Assembly (NCBI RefSeq): GCF_016863195.1
Contig: NZ_BOOK01000047.1
Location: 1-64,000 of the forward strand
Length of the DNA: 64,000 nt
Reading direction: 5' to 3'
DNA from: Paraplanobispora takensis
Lineage (GTDB): Bacteria; Actinomycetota; Actinomycetes; Streptosporangiales; Streptosporangiaceae
The translations under genes and the position numbers were made by a program. The notes beneath the pieces were generated by a model that saw only the letters and a program-made list of their open reading frames with translations, was not told where the DNA came from and ran no database searches. Below, in pieces: positions 50,878 to 59,242 of the stretch (position 1 is its first letter; each line of letters begins with the position of its first letter).

Positions 50878-52182
50878 ATGCTCCCCCTCGCCCCCCGCCC
50901 GGTCGCGGCCGTCAAGACGCTGGAGACCTTGCAGGAGCAGGAACGCTCAGGCGCCGGCCTGTCCCCGGTCGAGACCGACCACGCGGGCGCCCTGAAGGCG
51001 GCCCTCACCCGCGCCCGGACCTACGACCGCCTGCCCGCCTCCGACAAGGACAAGGGGCCCGACGACTTCACCGTGTGGGCCGCCTCCGTGCCCGACTTCG
51101 TCTCGCCCGAGGCCGAGCACGACATCGACGCCCGTGTCGCCGAGGCCGTCCGCGCCGCCCTGCTGGATCAGCCCGGCCAGTGGTCGAGGTACGAGCTGCC
51201 GCCCGAGGCCTGGCGGCTGGCGGACACCTGCGGCAGGATCGAGGCGGCCATCGCGCGCCTGGCGGCACGGCGCGCCTCGCGGGACTTCACGGCCCTGGTC
51301 GTGGCCGGCGACGAGGAGGGCTGGACCCTGGCCGAACCGCCCGCCGTCGGCACGCTCGGCACCGGGCGGATCTCCGCCACGACCCGGCGCGCCCCCTCGG
51401 GCGAGCCGGTCGTCCTGCTCGACAACGGGATCTTCGCCTTCGCCCGCATGCTGGCCCAGCTCGGCGTCACGGCGATGCACGAGCAGCGGGAGGCGGGCCG
51501 TCCCGGCCGCGCGACGGCGGAGCTGGTCTCCGACCTCGTGGCGGCGCAGGTCGTCATGGGCACCTGCGACGGAACGTACGCCCGCCTGATCCCGCCGCCC
51601 CGCGCCGCCACGGCACGGGCGGTGCAGGACTCCGTCGTCACGTTCGTCGTCGCCCACGAGTACGCCCACCTCCTCAACGGCGACCTCGACGCCCACCCGC
51701 CGGCGGGCCCGCCCGGCGGCGGCCTGCGCGAGCGGGAGTCCGCCGCCGACGGCAAGGCGCTGCGCATCACGCTGTCGGCCGCCGCGACGCCCGGAGCCGA
51801 CGACGCCCCGGTGCTCGGCCCCGTGCTCTTCCTGGCCGGCCTCGATCTCCTGGGCCGGGCCCGGGCCGCCTACGAGGACCGCGCCGCCGACCGGCTCGCC
51901 GACGATCCCCGTCCGGACCCGCGTGAGCGCATGACCGAGATGCTGGCGACGGTCCGCGGCTCGCAGCTCGGCGCCGTGTACGCCGACTCGATCGCGGCGG
52001 CGTCGCGGGCCTACGACCTCGTCCTGACCGCCTGGGACACCGTACGGCCCGCCGTACGGGAGGCCGCCGGTGAGCTGGCGCGCCACGCCCGGGCCGGCGC
52101 CGGCCCTTCGTATCTGCCCGAGGGCGCCCACCACGTGGCGACGACCACCCTCTGGCGCCACGTCGAGCCCTATCTCGACTGA
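50878..52182 (+). CDS. HExxH-containing putative metallopeptidase, function unknown
   Basis: This 434-residue soluble protein shows VVAHEYAHLLNGDL (zinc HExxH, about residues 260-268) and, about 30 residues on, RERESAADGKAL, an ExxAD glutamate motif of the M48-like type. It is mostly alpha-helical, with no signal peptide or membrane helix. ATG follows GATGGAGAC. The family is not recognised. The peptidase call rests only on these motifs. It is on the same strand as the ABC importer but 84 bp after it. Confidence 0.75.
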   Translation: MLPLAPRPVAAVKTLETLQEQERSGAGLSPVETDHAGALKAALTRARTYDRLPASDKDKGPDDFTVWAASVPDFVSPEAEHDIDARVAEAVRAALLDQPGQWSRYELPPEAWRLADTCGRIEAAIARLAARRASRDFTALVVAGDEEGWTLAEPPAVGTLGTGRISATTRRAPSGEPVVLLDNGIFAFARMLAQLGVTAMHEQREAGRPGRATAELVSDLVAAQVVMGTCDGTYARLIPPPRAATARAVQDSVVTFVVAHEYAHLLNGDLDAHPPAGPPGGGLRERESAADGKALRITLSAAATPGADDAPVLGPVLFLAGLDLLGRARAAYEDRAADRLADDPRPDPRERMTEMLATVRGSQLGAVYADSIAAASRAYDLVLTAWDTVRPAVREAAGELARHARAGAGPSYLPEGAHHVATTTLWRHVEPYLD

Positions 52183-52263
52183 GGCCGTCCGGGCATGGAG
52201 GGCGCCCATCGGGGAACTGGCAGACGCAACCGTTCGGTAGATCGAGTGCCAAGGAGGCGTTCC

Positions 52264-52443
52264 GTGTCAGCCCGATACGTCGTGAAGAAGACCTCGGCCG
52301 GATTCCGTTTCAACCTGGTCGCCGGCAACGGCGAGATCATCGCGACCAGCGAGTCCTACAAGACCAAGGCGGGCGCCCTGAAGGGCATCGAGTCCGTCAA
52401 GACCAACGCCGGGGCCCCGGTCGACGACCAGACCGGCGACTGA
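52264..52443 (+). CDS. YegP-like DUF1508 small protein
   Basis: This 59-residue protein has the single DUF1508 unit: ARYVVKKTSAGFRFNLVAGNGEIIATSESYKTKAGALKGIESVKTNA is summarised here by its ends, VVKKTSAGFRFNLVAGN and SESYKTKAGALKGI. Such proteins fold as small beta-alpha units, often duplicated in YegP. The start is GTG at 52264 behind AAGGAGG with six-base spacing. A strong terminator hairpin follows. The function is not known. Confidence 0.85.
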   Translation: MSARYVVKKTSAGFRFNLVAGNGEIIATSESYKTKAGALKGIESVKTNAGAPVDDQTGD

Positions 52444-52458
52444 CCCCCGATCGGCTTC

Positions 52459-52511
52459 CCGGCGGTGCCGGGCTCCGCTCCATCCGTGGTGCCGGAGCCC
52501 GGCACCGCCGG
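52459..52511 (+). terminator. 19-bp hairpin terminator after the DUF1508 gene
   Basis: CCGGCGGTGCCGGGCTCCG (52459-52477) pairs perfectly with CGGAGCCCGGCACCGCCGG (52493-52511), followed by TTTCTG. The rest of the gap to 52875 holds GTCACCTC/GGTGAGG dyad copies around 52577-52622 and an AT-richer stretch with CGGTT...AACCG (about 52818-52836), possibly promoter elements; no gene is seen. Confidence 0.75.
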
Positions 52512-52874
52512 TTTCTGCGGGAGAACGCGTGTTCCTCGGGGAGACGCATGCGCGCCCCGTACCCCGCCTGAGGCGTCTGTCACCTCGGGCGCACGGTGAG
52601 GCTCTTGTCACCTCAGGGTGAGGAGAGACGGAGAATTCCCTGGTCAGAGCGTTATCGCTCATCTTCCCTCCCGAGCCGGGACGGTCGCCGGACGGGCGCC
52701 GGTTTTTCCCGCGCGAACTGGGGACGGAGGGCCGTTCCGGCGCGATCGGCGCCTCACTCGTAGTGATCATCGCAGCCGGAAGACGTTTCGGCTCGCAGGT
52801 TTTCATCGCCCCTCCCCGGTTATTGCCATCAACCGAACGAAGCCTGAGAAACGCACCAATGAGGGAGGAAACGC

Positions 52875-53690
52875 ATGATCGCCCACGATCAGATCCGTAC
52901 GGTCATCGACCAGGACGTTTACGACACCAACGGTGAGAAGATCGGCGAGGTCAAGCACGTCTACCTCGACGAGGCCACCGGACGGCCCGAGTGGCTGTGC
53001 ATCAAGACCGGCCTGTTCGGCATGCGGGAGACCTTCGTGCCCATCCAGGCCGCCGACGTGGTCGCCGACCACGTGGAGGTCGCCTACGACAAGGAGCTGG
53101 TCAAGGACGCCCCCAACGTCGACGTCGACGCCGGTGGCCACCTGTCGGCCGAGGAGGAGCGCGAGCTGTACCGCTACTACGACATCGACTGGGAGACCTC
53201 CTGGCAGGAGGCCAACCGGTCCGGTGAGGGCGGGACGGCCGGGTGGGCGCACACCGGCGGTCAGGCCGAGCGCGAGCGGCTGGGCCGCACCGACGACGCG
53301 ATGACCCGCTCCGAGGAGCAGCTGGAGGTGGGCACCGAGACCCACGAGACGGGCCGCGCGCGGCTGCGCAAGTACGTGGTCACCGAGGAGCAGCAGGTCA
53401 GCGTGCCGGTGACCCGTGAGGAGGTGCGCATCGAGCGCGAGCCGATCACCGGCGCCAACCGGGACGCCGCCCTGTCCGGGCCCGAGATCAGCGAGGGTGA
53501 GTACGAGGTCACCCTGCACGAGGAGCGGCCGGTGGTGGACAAGCACGCCGTCCCGGTCGAGCGGGTCCGGCTGAACAAGGAGCAGGTCACCGACCAGGAG
53601 ACCGTCTCCGGCCGGGTCCGCAAGGAGCGCATCGAGATGGAGGGCGACGAGGACGGGCGGCGCTACGGCGACTCCGGCCGCGGCTTCTGA
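52875..53690 (+). CDS. PRC-barrel and DUF2382 stress-type protein
   Basis: This 271-residue acidic protein has an N-terminal PRC-barrel (residues about 5-80: VYDTNGEKIGEVKHVYLDEATGRP, FGMRETFVPIQ). A C-terminal DUF2382 region covers about 150-265: ARLRKYVVTEEQQVSVPVTREEVRIERE, then VTLHEERPVVDKHAVPVERVRLNKE, repeated beta-strands with alternating Val/Glu. Many actinobacteria carry several of these under stress control. The exact role is unknown. ATG follows GAGGGAGGAAACGC. Confidence 0.9.
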   Translation: MIAHDQIRTVIDQDVYDTNGEKIGEVKHVYLDEATGRPEWLCIKTGLFGMRETFVPIQAADVVADHVEVAYDKELVKDAPNVDVDAGGHLSAEEERELYRYYDIDWETSWQEANRSGEGGTAGWAHTGGQAERERLGRTDDAMTRSEEQLEVGTETHETGRARLRKYVVTEEQQVSVPVTREEVRIEREPITGANRDAALSGPEISEGEYEVTLHEERPVVDKHAVPVERVRLNKEQVTDQETVSGRVRKERIEMEGDEDGRRYGDSGRGF

Positions 53691-53706
53691 CCCCGCACCC
53701 GACGAG

Positions 53707-53741
53707 CGCCTCGCCGCCCCGGTCACCGGGACGGCGAGGCG
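53707..53741 (+). terminator. Hairpin terminator after the DUF2382 gene
   Basis: CGCCTCGCCG pairs with CGGCGAGGCG, with an inner CCCGG/CCGGG stem. It lies 17 bp after the stop and is followed by TTCGCCTTT. Confidence 0.7.
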
Positions 53742-53829
53742 TTCGCCTTTCCGGGGCATCCGCTTCCCGGGGCGTCTTCCGAGGCGTCGCGTTCCGGGGC
53801 GTCCGCCTTCAGCCGCGTACGGCGACGCC

Positions 53830-54477
53830 TCACAGGCCCGCCCACGCGGTGGTGGCCAGCAGGGCCCGAAGCCGCGCGGCGCGGGTGCGGACCATCTCCA
53901 GCAGCCGTTCCCGCTCGGTCCCCGAGTCCGGCGCGCCGATGTCGGAGAGGATCTCGCAGGCGGCGTAGATCACGGTGACGGCGTCGCGCAGCTGCAGGGA
54001 GACGGAGCGCCGCCGGTCCTCCTGCCGCTGCAGCCACCACTCGTCCAGGTCGCTCCAGAGCGGGTGCTCCTGCGACCCGGGACCGGCGGGAAGGGCCGCG
54101 AACCCGGAGCCCGCCGCGGCCGTGCCGGCGACGGGAGGGGCGCAGACCGCCGGGTCGGCGGTGGCCAGCTCGGCGGCGGCCTGCCGGCACGGGGCGCACC
54201 GGCGCTGGATCAGCCCGCTGACGGCGTCGGTCTCGACGGTCTCGGCCCGCCGCAGGCAGCAGGTGCGGTCGGCCAGGTTGACGGTCATGCAGGTGAAGTG
54301 ATCGGCCAGCCCGAATTCGGGCAGCGTCAGGCCGTGATAGGCCGCGGTCGCGGGCAGGGCGTCCAGGCTGTGGTCGCCCAGCCATTTCCCACCGCGGCAC
54401 AGCCGGTAGATCTCGCCGCGGTCGGGGTGGCGTCCCAGCCACATGACCCGCCCTCCATGGCGGTCGTGCAGTTCCAT
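53830..54477 (-). CDS. Hypothetical Cys-rich protein with histidine-kinase-like C-terminal helix
   Basis: This 215-residue protein has seven Cys in the first 112 residues (RLCRGGKW, FTCMTV, RTCCLRR, RRCAPCRQ, AVCAPP), enough for a metal site. The last third (RRRSVSLQLRDAVTVIYAACEILSD ... RLLEMVRTRAARLRALL) is helical. The ATG at 54477 follows AAGGATGCGAC. Composition and codon use fit the neighbours. Not recognised as any named family; it is 118 bp downstream of the GlxA-type regulator on the same strand. Confidence 0.6.
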   Translation of the reverse strand: MELHDRHGGRVMWLGRHPDRGEIYRLCRGGKWLGDHSLDALPATAAYHGLTLPEFGLADHFTCMTVNLADRTCCLRRAETVETDAVSGLIQRRCAPCRQAAAELATADPAVCAPPVAGTAAAGSGFAALPAGPGSQEHPLWSDLDEWWLQRQEDRRRSVSLQLRDAVTVIYAACEILSDIGAPDSGTERERLLEMVRTRAARLRALLATTAWAGL

Positions 54478-54595
54478 GTCGCATCCTTGCGAGCTAGAGG
54501 AAGCGGCACAGTTGTGCCTTTGGCCATCTCATCGGCAGCCACGTCGGCGAGTCGCTGATTTCCTGCCAGATCACGGCACACCGCTCACTGCTCGG

Positions 54596-55543
54596 TCAGT
54601 CGCGGAAGGCGCGGCGGTGATCGGTCGGCGTGATCCCGCGGCGGGCCGCGAAGTGGTGCCGCAGGGTGTCCGGGCTGCCGAGACCGGTGCGGGCGGCGAC
54701 GGCGTCGACGGGCAGGCCGGTGGTCTCCAGCAGCTGCTCGGCCAGGCGCAGGCGCTGGTCCAGCAGCCAGCGGTGCGGCGTGGTGCCGGTGACGTCCTTG
54801 AACCGGCGGGCGAAGGTCCGGGGGGACATCAGTGCGCGGGCCGCCAGTGCCTCCACGGTCAGCGGCCGGTCCAGGTGGGCCTGGATCCAGTCGAGCAGCT
54901 CGGCCAGGCCGTAGCCGTCCCCGGTCGCGGGGACGGGCGTCTCCACGTACTGGGCCTGGTCCCCGGACCGGTGCGGCGGGACGACCATGCGCCGGGCCAG
55001 GGCGTTGGCCGTCGCCGCGCCGAACTCGCGCCGCACGACGTGCAGGCAGGCGTCGATCCCCGCGGAGGCGCCGGCGCTGGTGACGATCGGCCCGTCCTCG
55101 ACGTACAGAGCGCCGGGGTCGACCCGCACGCGCGGATACCTCTCGGCCAGGCGGGGGGCGACCTGCCAGTGCGTCGCGGCCCGCCGGCCGTCCAGCAGGC
55201 CCGCCTCGGCCAGCGCGAACGCGCCCGTGCACACCGAGAGCAGCATCGCGCCCCGCGCGACCGCCGCGCGCAGCGCCTCGGCGACCCCCTCCGGCAGCGG
55301 CAGCTCCTCCGCCCAGGCCGGCACGATCACCAGGTCGGCGGTGCGAGTCCGATCGAGGCCGTGCCGTACCTCGATCGCGAAGCCGGAGGTCGTGGGGACC
55401 ATCCCGGGCCGCGACGCGCAGACCGCGAAGTCGTAGGAGGGCAGCCCGTCCGCGGACCGGTCGAGCCCGAACACCTGGCAGACCAGGCCGAGCTCGAACA
55501 CGGCCGCCTGCCGGCCGACCACTGCCACCACGTCACGGATCAC
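54596..55543 (-). CDS. GlxA-type AraC-family regulator with DJ-1/PfpI domain
   Basis: This 315-residue regulator has an N-terminal DJ-1/PfpI-like amidase domain (residues about 5-185: [24 protein letters not shown]) and a C-terminal AraC HTH pair ([41 protein letters not shown] and [22 protein letters not shown], shown in parts). The Cys in SVCTGA is in the nucleophile-elbow position. GTG start at 55543. It diverges from the propeller protein at 55722 across a region with two identical-spacing inverted repeats. Confidence 0.93.
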   Translation of the reverse strand: MIRDVVAVVGRQAAVFELGLVCQVFGLDRSADGLPSYDFAVCASRPGMVPTTSGFAIEVRHGLDRTRTADLVIVPAWAEELPLPEGVAEALRAAVARGAMLLSVCTGAFALAEAGLLDGRRAATHWQVAPRLAERYPRVRVDPGALYVEDGPIVTSAGASAGIDACLHVVRREFGAATANALARRMVVPPHRSGDQAQYVETPVPATGDGYGLAELLDWIQAHLDRPLTVEALAARALMSPRTFARRFKDVTGTTPHRWLLDQRLRLAEQLLETTGLPVDAVAARTGLGSPDTLRHHFAARRGITPTDHRRAFRD

Positions 55544-55553
55544 GGCTTCAGTA

Positions 55554-55588
55554 TGGCAGGAACACCGATATAACCATCATTTCTGCCG
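55554..55588. promoter_or_regulatory. Inverted repeat A (N17 spacing), candidate GlxA-regulator site
   Basis: TGGCAGGAA-N17-TTTCTGCCG. It starts 11 bp upstream of the regulator start. A second copy with the same 17-nt spacing lies at 55650-55684. Confidence 0.65.
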
Positions 55589-55649
55589 CTCCCGGAGCCA
55601 GCCCGGTCGCCTCACCACGGCAATCAAACCACCGATCATTTCGCCACAA

Positions 55650-55684
55650 TGGCAGAAATTTCCTGACATATGGCATTCCTGCCA
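55650..55684. promoter_or_regulatory. Inverted repeat B (N17 spacing), candidate GlxA-regulator site
   Basis: TGGCAGAAA-N17-TTCCTGCCA. It lies 38 bp before the start of the propeller protein at 55722 and 96 bp from copy A. Both ends match copy A at seven or eight of nine positions. Confidence 0.65.
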
Positions 55685-55721
55685 CTCCCGGTCCCCGCTC
55701 ACGCGGACGATCCTGGGGCGC

Positions 55722-56570
55722 ATGACCTCCCACCTGCCCCTCCCCGGTGCCCGCCCGTCCACGGTCGTCGTCCCCGCGCCGGGACCGGGCCCGCATCAGT
55801 GGGCCGGCGCGCCCAGCGCGGCCCTCGACACCGACGGCTCTGTCGTCCTCGCCTACCGCGTGCGCGGCGACGGCGACCACAACGTCATCGCCCGCTCCGC
55901 GGACGGCGAGCGCTTCACCACGGTCGCCGTCCTCGACCGGGAGCGGTTCGGCGCCTCCATGGTCGAACGCCCGGCCCTGGTCCGCACGGACACCGGCGCC
56001 TGGCGCCTGTACGTCTGCTGCGCCACCCCCGGCACGCACCGCTGGTGGATCGGCGCCGTCGAGGCCCCCACGCCGGAGGCGCTGTCCGAGGCCCCGGTCG
56101 TCCGGGTCTTCGAGGGCGACGAGAAGACCGCCGTGAAGGACCCCGTCATCCGCCGCGACGGCGACCGCTGGCGGGCCTGGATCTGCTGCCACCATCTGGA
56201 GGTCCCCGGCCAGGAGGACCGCATGAGCACCGCCTACGCCACCAGCGCCGACGGCCTCGACTGGACCTGGCACGGCACCGTCCTGTCCGGCCGCCCCGGC
56301 GCCTGGGACGCGCGCGGCGCCCGGCTGACCGCCGTCCTGCCCGACGGCCGCGCCTTCTACGACGGCCGCGCCACCCCCGAGGAGAACTGGTTCGAGCGCA
56401 CCGGCGTGGCCGCCCCCGCCGACGGCGCCCTCGCCGCCGTCCCGGACTCCCCCGTCGTCGACGTCCGCTACGTCGAGGTCCTGCCCCTGCCCGGCGGCGC
56501 CCACCGGCTCTACTACGAGGCCCGCCTGCCCGACGAGAGCCACGAGCTGCGCACCGAGCTCCACCCCTGA
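55722..56570 (+). CDS. Beta-propeller (GH32/43-like) protein, function unknown
   Basis: This 282-residue protein has repeats of the kind seen in five-bladed propeller glycosidases: [78 protein letters not shown]. The fold is reminiscent of GH32/GH43/GH130 glycosidases, but catalytic residues cannot be assigned. No signal peptide, so it appears cytosolic. Divergent from, and probably controlled by, the GlxA-type regulator. Confidence 0.75.
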   Translation: MTSHLPLPGARPSTVVVPAPGPGPHQWAGAPSAALDTDGSVVLAYRVRGDGDHNVIARSADGERFTTVAVLDRERFGASMVERPALVRTDTGAWRLYVCCATPGTHRWWIGAVEAPTPEALSEAPVVRVFEGDEKTAVKDPVIRRDGDRWRAWICCHHLEVPGQEDRMSTAYATSADGLDWTWHGTVLSGRPGAWDARGARLTAVLPDGRAFYDGRATPEENWFERTGVAAPADGALAAVPDSPVVDVRYVEVLPLPGGAHRLYYEARLPDESHELRTELHP

Positions 56571-56605
56571 GGGCGGCGTACGGCCGGGCCGCGCGTGAAG
56601 GGCCG

Positions 56606-57817
56606 TCAGAAGGGCCGGGCCAGCAGGACGAGCGGGACGGCGTCGCCCGGCGTCCAGTCCGGCGGCACGGCGGCCAGCGCGTCGCCCGCGGCCGCCCCGT
56701 TGAGGAACGCGGAGCCGCGCTCGGCCAGCACGCGGGCCACGGGGCCGTCCCAGGTGGCCGGGAGCACCCGGGTGCGCCCCACGGCCACCCGGACGTCACC
56801 GGCCAGCGGCACCCGCGGCAGGACCGGCAGGCCCCGCCCGGACAGCCCCGCCAGCAGCGGGCCGAGCAGCGTGTGGGCGGCGACCAGGGCGGCGTACGGG
56901 TTGCCGGGCAGGCCCACCACCCACGGCCCGCCGTCGAGCCCGGCCAGCAGCTGCGGATGGCCGGGGCGGCACGCCACGGTGTCGACGACCCACCGGGCCG
57001 CGCGGCCGTCGAGCAGCGACCGCAGCTGGTCGGTGACGCCGACCGAGGTGGAGCCGGTCACCACGACGACCTCCGCCTCGCCCGCGGCCCCGACGGCGGC
57101 CGCCAGCGAGCCCTCGGGCCGGTCGGGCACGTGAAGGACCTCCTGCACCCGCCCGCCCATGCTCTCCACCAGCGACGGCAGCATCGGGCCCAGCGCGTCG
57201 CGCACCTGGCCGGGACCGGGCAGCCCGTGGCGGACGAGCTCGTCACCGGTGACCAGGATCCGCACCCGCGGCCGCGGCCGGACCCGCAGCGTGTCATAGC
57301 CGCAGGCGGCGGCCAGGCCGAGCAGCGCGGGGCCGGCCCAGCCGCCGGCCGCGGCCAGGCGGGTCCCGGCCGGCGCGTCCTCGCCGGTCAGTCGGATGTG
57401 CCGGCCCTTCGAGGGCTGCGGGCCGCTCACCCGGTCGGCGTGCCGTACGGCCAGCTCCACCGGGAGCACGGCGTCGGCTCCGGGCGGCACCGGGGCTCCC
57501 GTGGAGATCTCCACCGCCTGTCCCGCCTCCAGCGCCTCGCGGGTCCAGACCGTCCCGGCCCGTACCGCGCCGCACACCTGCCAGGGCCCGGGCCCTGCCA
57601 CCGCGAACCCGTCCATCGCCGAGGTGTCGAAGGCGGGGGCCGGCGTCCGGGCGGTGATCTCCTCGGCGAGGGTCAGCCCGGCGGCCCGCTCCAGCTCGAC
57701 CTCGATCGGCGGCACGGGCCGGGCCGCGGCGTGCGCGCGTTCGCGTGCCCGCTGCCATGGCAGGTCGCGGAAGGCCTCGTCCGGTCCGGAATCGCCCACG
57801 GCAGTATTGGAGATCAT
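56606..57817 (-). CDS. MoeA-like molybdopterin molybdotransferase
   Basis: This 403-residue protein has MoeA features: PAFDTSAMDGFAVA, EISTGAPVPPGADAVLPVE, a MoCF domain with RILVTGDELV, VVVTGSTSVGVTD in place of the usual GGVSVGD, and VVGLPGNPYAALV. It would insert Mo into molybdopterin, using Mg and ATP-activated cofactor. The altered GSTS motif suggests a divergent paralogue. The start is taken at ATG 57817; the open frame continues far upstream, across the neighbouring methyltransferase. No other molybdenum genes are nearby. Confidence 0.85.
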   Translation of the reverse strand: MISNTAVGDSGPDEAFRDLPWQRARERAHAAARPVPPIEVELERAAGLTLAEEITARTPAPAFDTSAMDGFAVAGPGPWQVCGAVRAGTVWTREALEAGQAVEISTGAPVPPGADAVLPVELAVRHADRVSGPQPSKGRHIRLTGEDAPAGTRLAAAGGWAGPALLGLAAACGYDTLRVRPRPRVRILVTGDELVRHGLPGPGQVRDALGPMLPSLVESMGGRVQEVLHVPDRPEGSLAAAVGAAGEAEVVVVTGSTSVGVTDQLRSLLDGRAARWVVDTVACRPGHPQLLAGLDGGPWVVGLPGNPYAALVAAHTLLGPLLAGLSGRGLPVLPRVPLAGDVRVAVGRTRVLPATWDGPVARVLAERGSAFLNGAAAGDALAAVPPDWTPGDAVPLVLLARPF

Positions 57818-57895
57818 GCCGACACCGTGCCACCCGCCACCCGGTTTCGTCCACGAGCCGCCGCTCCCCGCGCGCCGCCTGGTATTTTCCCGATC

Positions 57896-58423
57896 ATGAC
57901 GGCTGGACCGATACCGGAGCGCCTGCTCTGGGCCGTGGAGACCCTGCAGGTGGGTCCCGCCGACCGGGTGCTGGAGATCGGGTGCGGTCGCGGCGTCGCG
58001 GCCGAGCTGGTCTGCGAGCGGCTGACCGACGGCACGATCATCGCCGTCGACCGCTCGGACAAGGCGATCGACGCCGCGCGGCGGCGCAACGCGGCGAACG
58101 TGGCCGCGGGCAGGGCGGTGTTCCGCGTCGCGGCCCTGGAGAGCAGCGACTTCGAGGACGACTCCTTCGAAAAGATCTTCGCCGTCAACGTCAACCTCTT
58201 CTGGACGCGCTCCCCGGCCGCGGAGATCGGACTCCTGAGGCGCTGGCTGGCGCCGGGAGGCGGGCTGTACCTGTTCTACGAGCCGCCGGACGCCGGACGG
58301 GCCGGGGAGATCGCGGCCAAGGTGGACTCCGCGGTCTCCGCGCACGGTCTGGCCACCACCGTGCTGACCCGCCGCACCTCGGCGCCGGCGCCTCTGGTGT
58401 GCGTCATGGCCACCCCATACTGA
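57896..58423 (+). CDS. Class I SAM-dependent methyltransferase
   Basis: This 175-residue protein shows motif I VLEIGCGRGVAAELVCERL, an acidic residue ending strand 2 in IIAVDRSDKAIDAAR, then EKIFAVNVNLFW and RRWLAPGGGLYLFYEPP. It is a compact Rossmann methyltransferase of the type acting on small molecules. The ATG at 57896 diverges from the MoeA-like gene. Substrate unknown. Confidence 0.9.
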   Translation: MTAGPIPERLLWAVETLQVGPADRVLEIGCGRGVAAELVCERLTDGTIIAVDRSDKAIDAARRRNAANVAAGRAVFRVAALESSDFEDDSFEKIFAVNVNLFWTRSPAAEIGLLRRWLAPGGGLYLFYEPPDAGRAGEIAAKVDSAVSAHGLATTVLTRRTSAPAPLVCVMATPY

Positions 58424-58438
58424 GGGGACCGGGCCGGA

Positions 58439-59242
58439 TCACCGGCTGACCGCCCTGCCGTACAGCCGGACGGCCAGGGGCGCGAAGACGGCCAGCAGCA
58501 GGAGCGACCAGAGCAGCGCCGCCGGGACCGCGTGCTGCAGGGGCCAGGCGTCGGGAGCGGGCATGGCCGCCGAGGTGTTGCCGAAGAGCTCGCGGGCGGC
58601 CTGGATGACCACGGAGACCGGGTTCCACTCGGCGACGGTCTGCAACGGCTCCGGCAGGCGGGTGGTGTCGACGTAGGCGTTGGACAGGAAGACCAGCGGC
58701 ATGGACAGGATGGTGACGATGTTGTTGAAGACCTCGGGCTTGCGCAGGGCCAGCGCGACCGTCGCGTTCACCCATGAGAACGCGTAGGCGAACAGCAGCA
58801 GGAGCAGGAAGCCCAGCACGGCCTCATGGGGCGCCGTGTGGATGCGCCAGCCGACGATCAGCCCCATCAGGGCCATCGTGACGATGCTGGTCACGTTCAT
58901 GACGATGTCGCCGACGGTCTGGCCGACCAGCACCGCCGAGGGGGCCATGGGCAGCGTGCGGAACCGGTCGAAGATGCCTTTCTGCAGATCCTGGGTGAGG
59001 GTGTAACCGGTGATCTGCGCGCCCATCACGATCGACTGGACGAAGACCCCCGGGATCAGATACTCCGCGTACGACATGCCCGGCAGCTCGATCATGCTGC
59101 CGAAGACGTAGGCGAACAGCAGCACGAACACGATCGGCAGCGTGATCACACCGCCCAGCAGGTCCGGTGCCCGCCTGATCTTCAGTATGTTCCGCTTGGT
59201 GATCGTCGCGCCGTCGGCGAACGTCATCTGCAGGGCGTTCAT
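58439..59242 (-). CDS. ABC-2 family permease (DrrB-like)
   Basis: This 267-residue protein has six hydrophobic segments and the DrrB/ABC-2 motif IPGVFVQSIVMGAQITGYTLTQDLQKGIFDRFRTLPM (part IFDRFRTLPM). It pairs with the ATPase gene just upstream on the minus strand. The start overlaps the ATPase stop by four bases. Such DrrAB systems export antibiotics, lipids or other hydrophobic compounds; the substrate here is unknown. Confidence 0.92.
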   Translation of the reverse strand: MNALQMTFADGATITKRNILKIRRAPDLLGGVITLPIVFVLLFAYVFGSMIELPGMSYAEYLIPGVFVQSIVMGAQITGYTLTQDLQKGIFDRFRTLPMAPSAVLVGQTVGDIVMNVTSIVTMALMGLIVGWRIHTAPHEAVLGFLLLLLFAYAFSWVNATVALALRKPEVFNNIVTILSMPLVFLSNAYVDTTRLPEPLQTVAEWNPVSVVIQAARELFGNTSAAMPAPDAWPLQHAVPAALLWSLLLLAVFAPLAVRLYGRAVSR

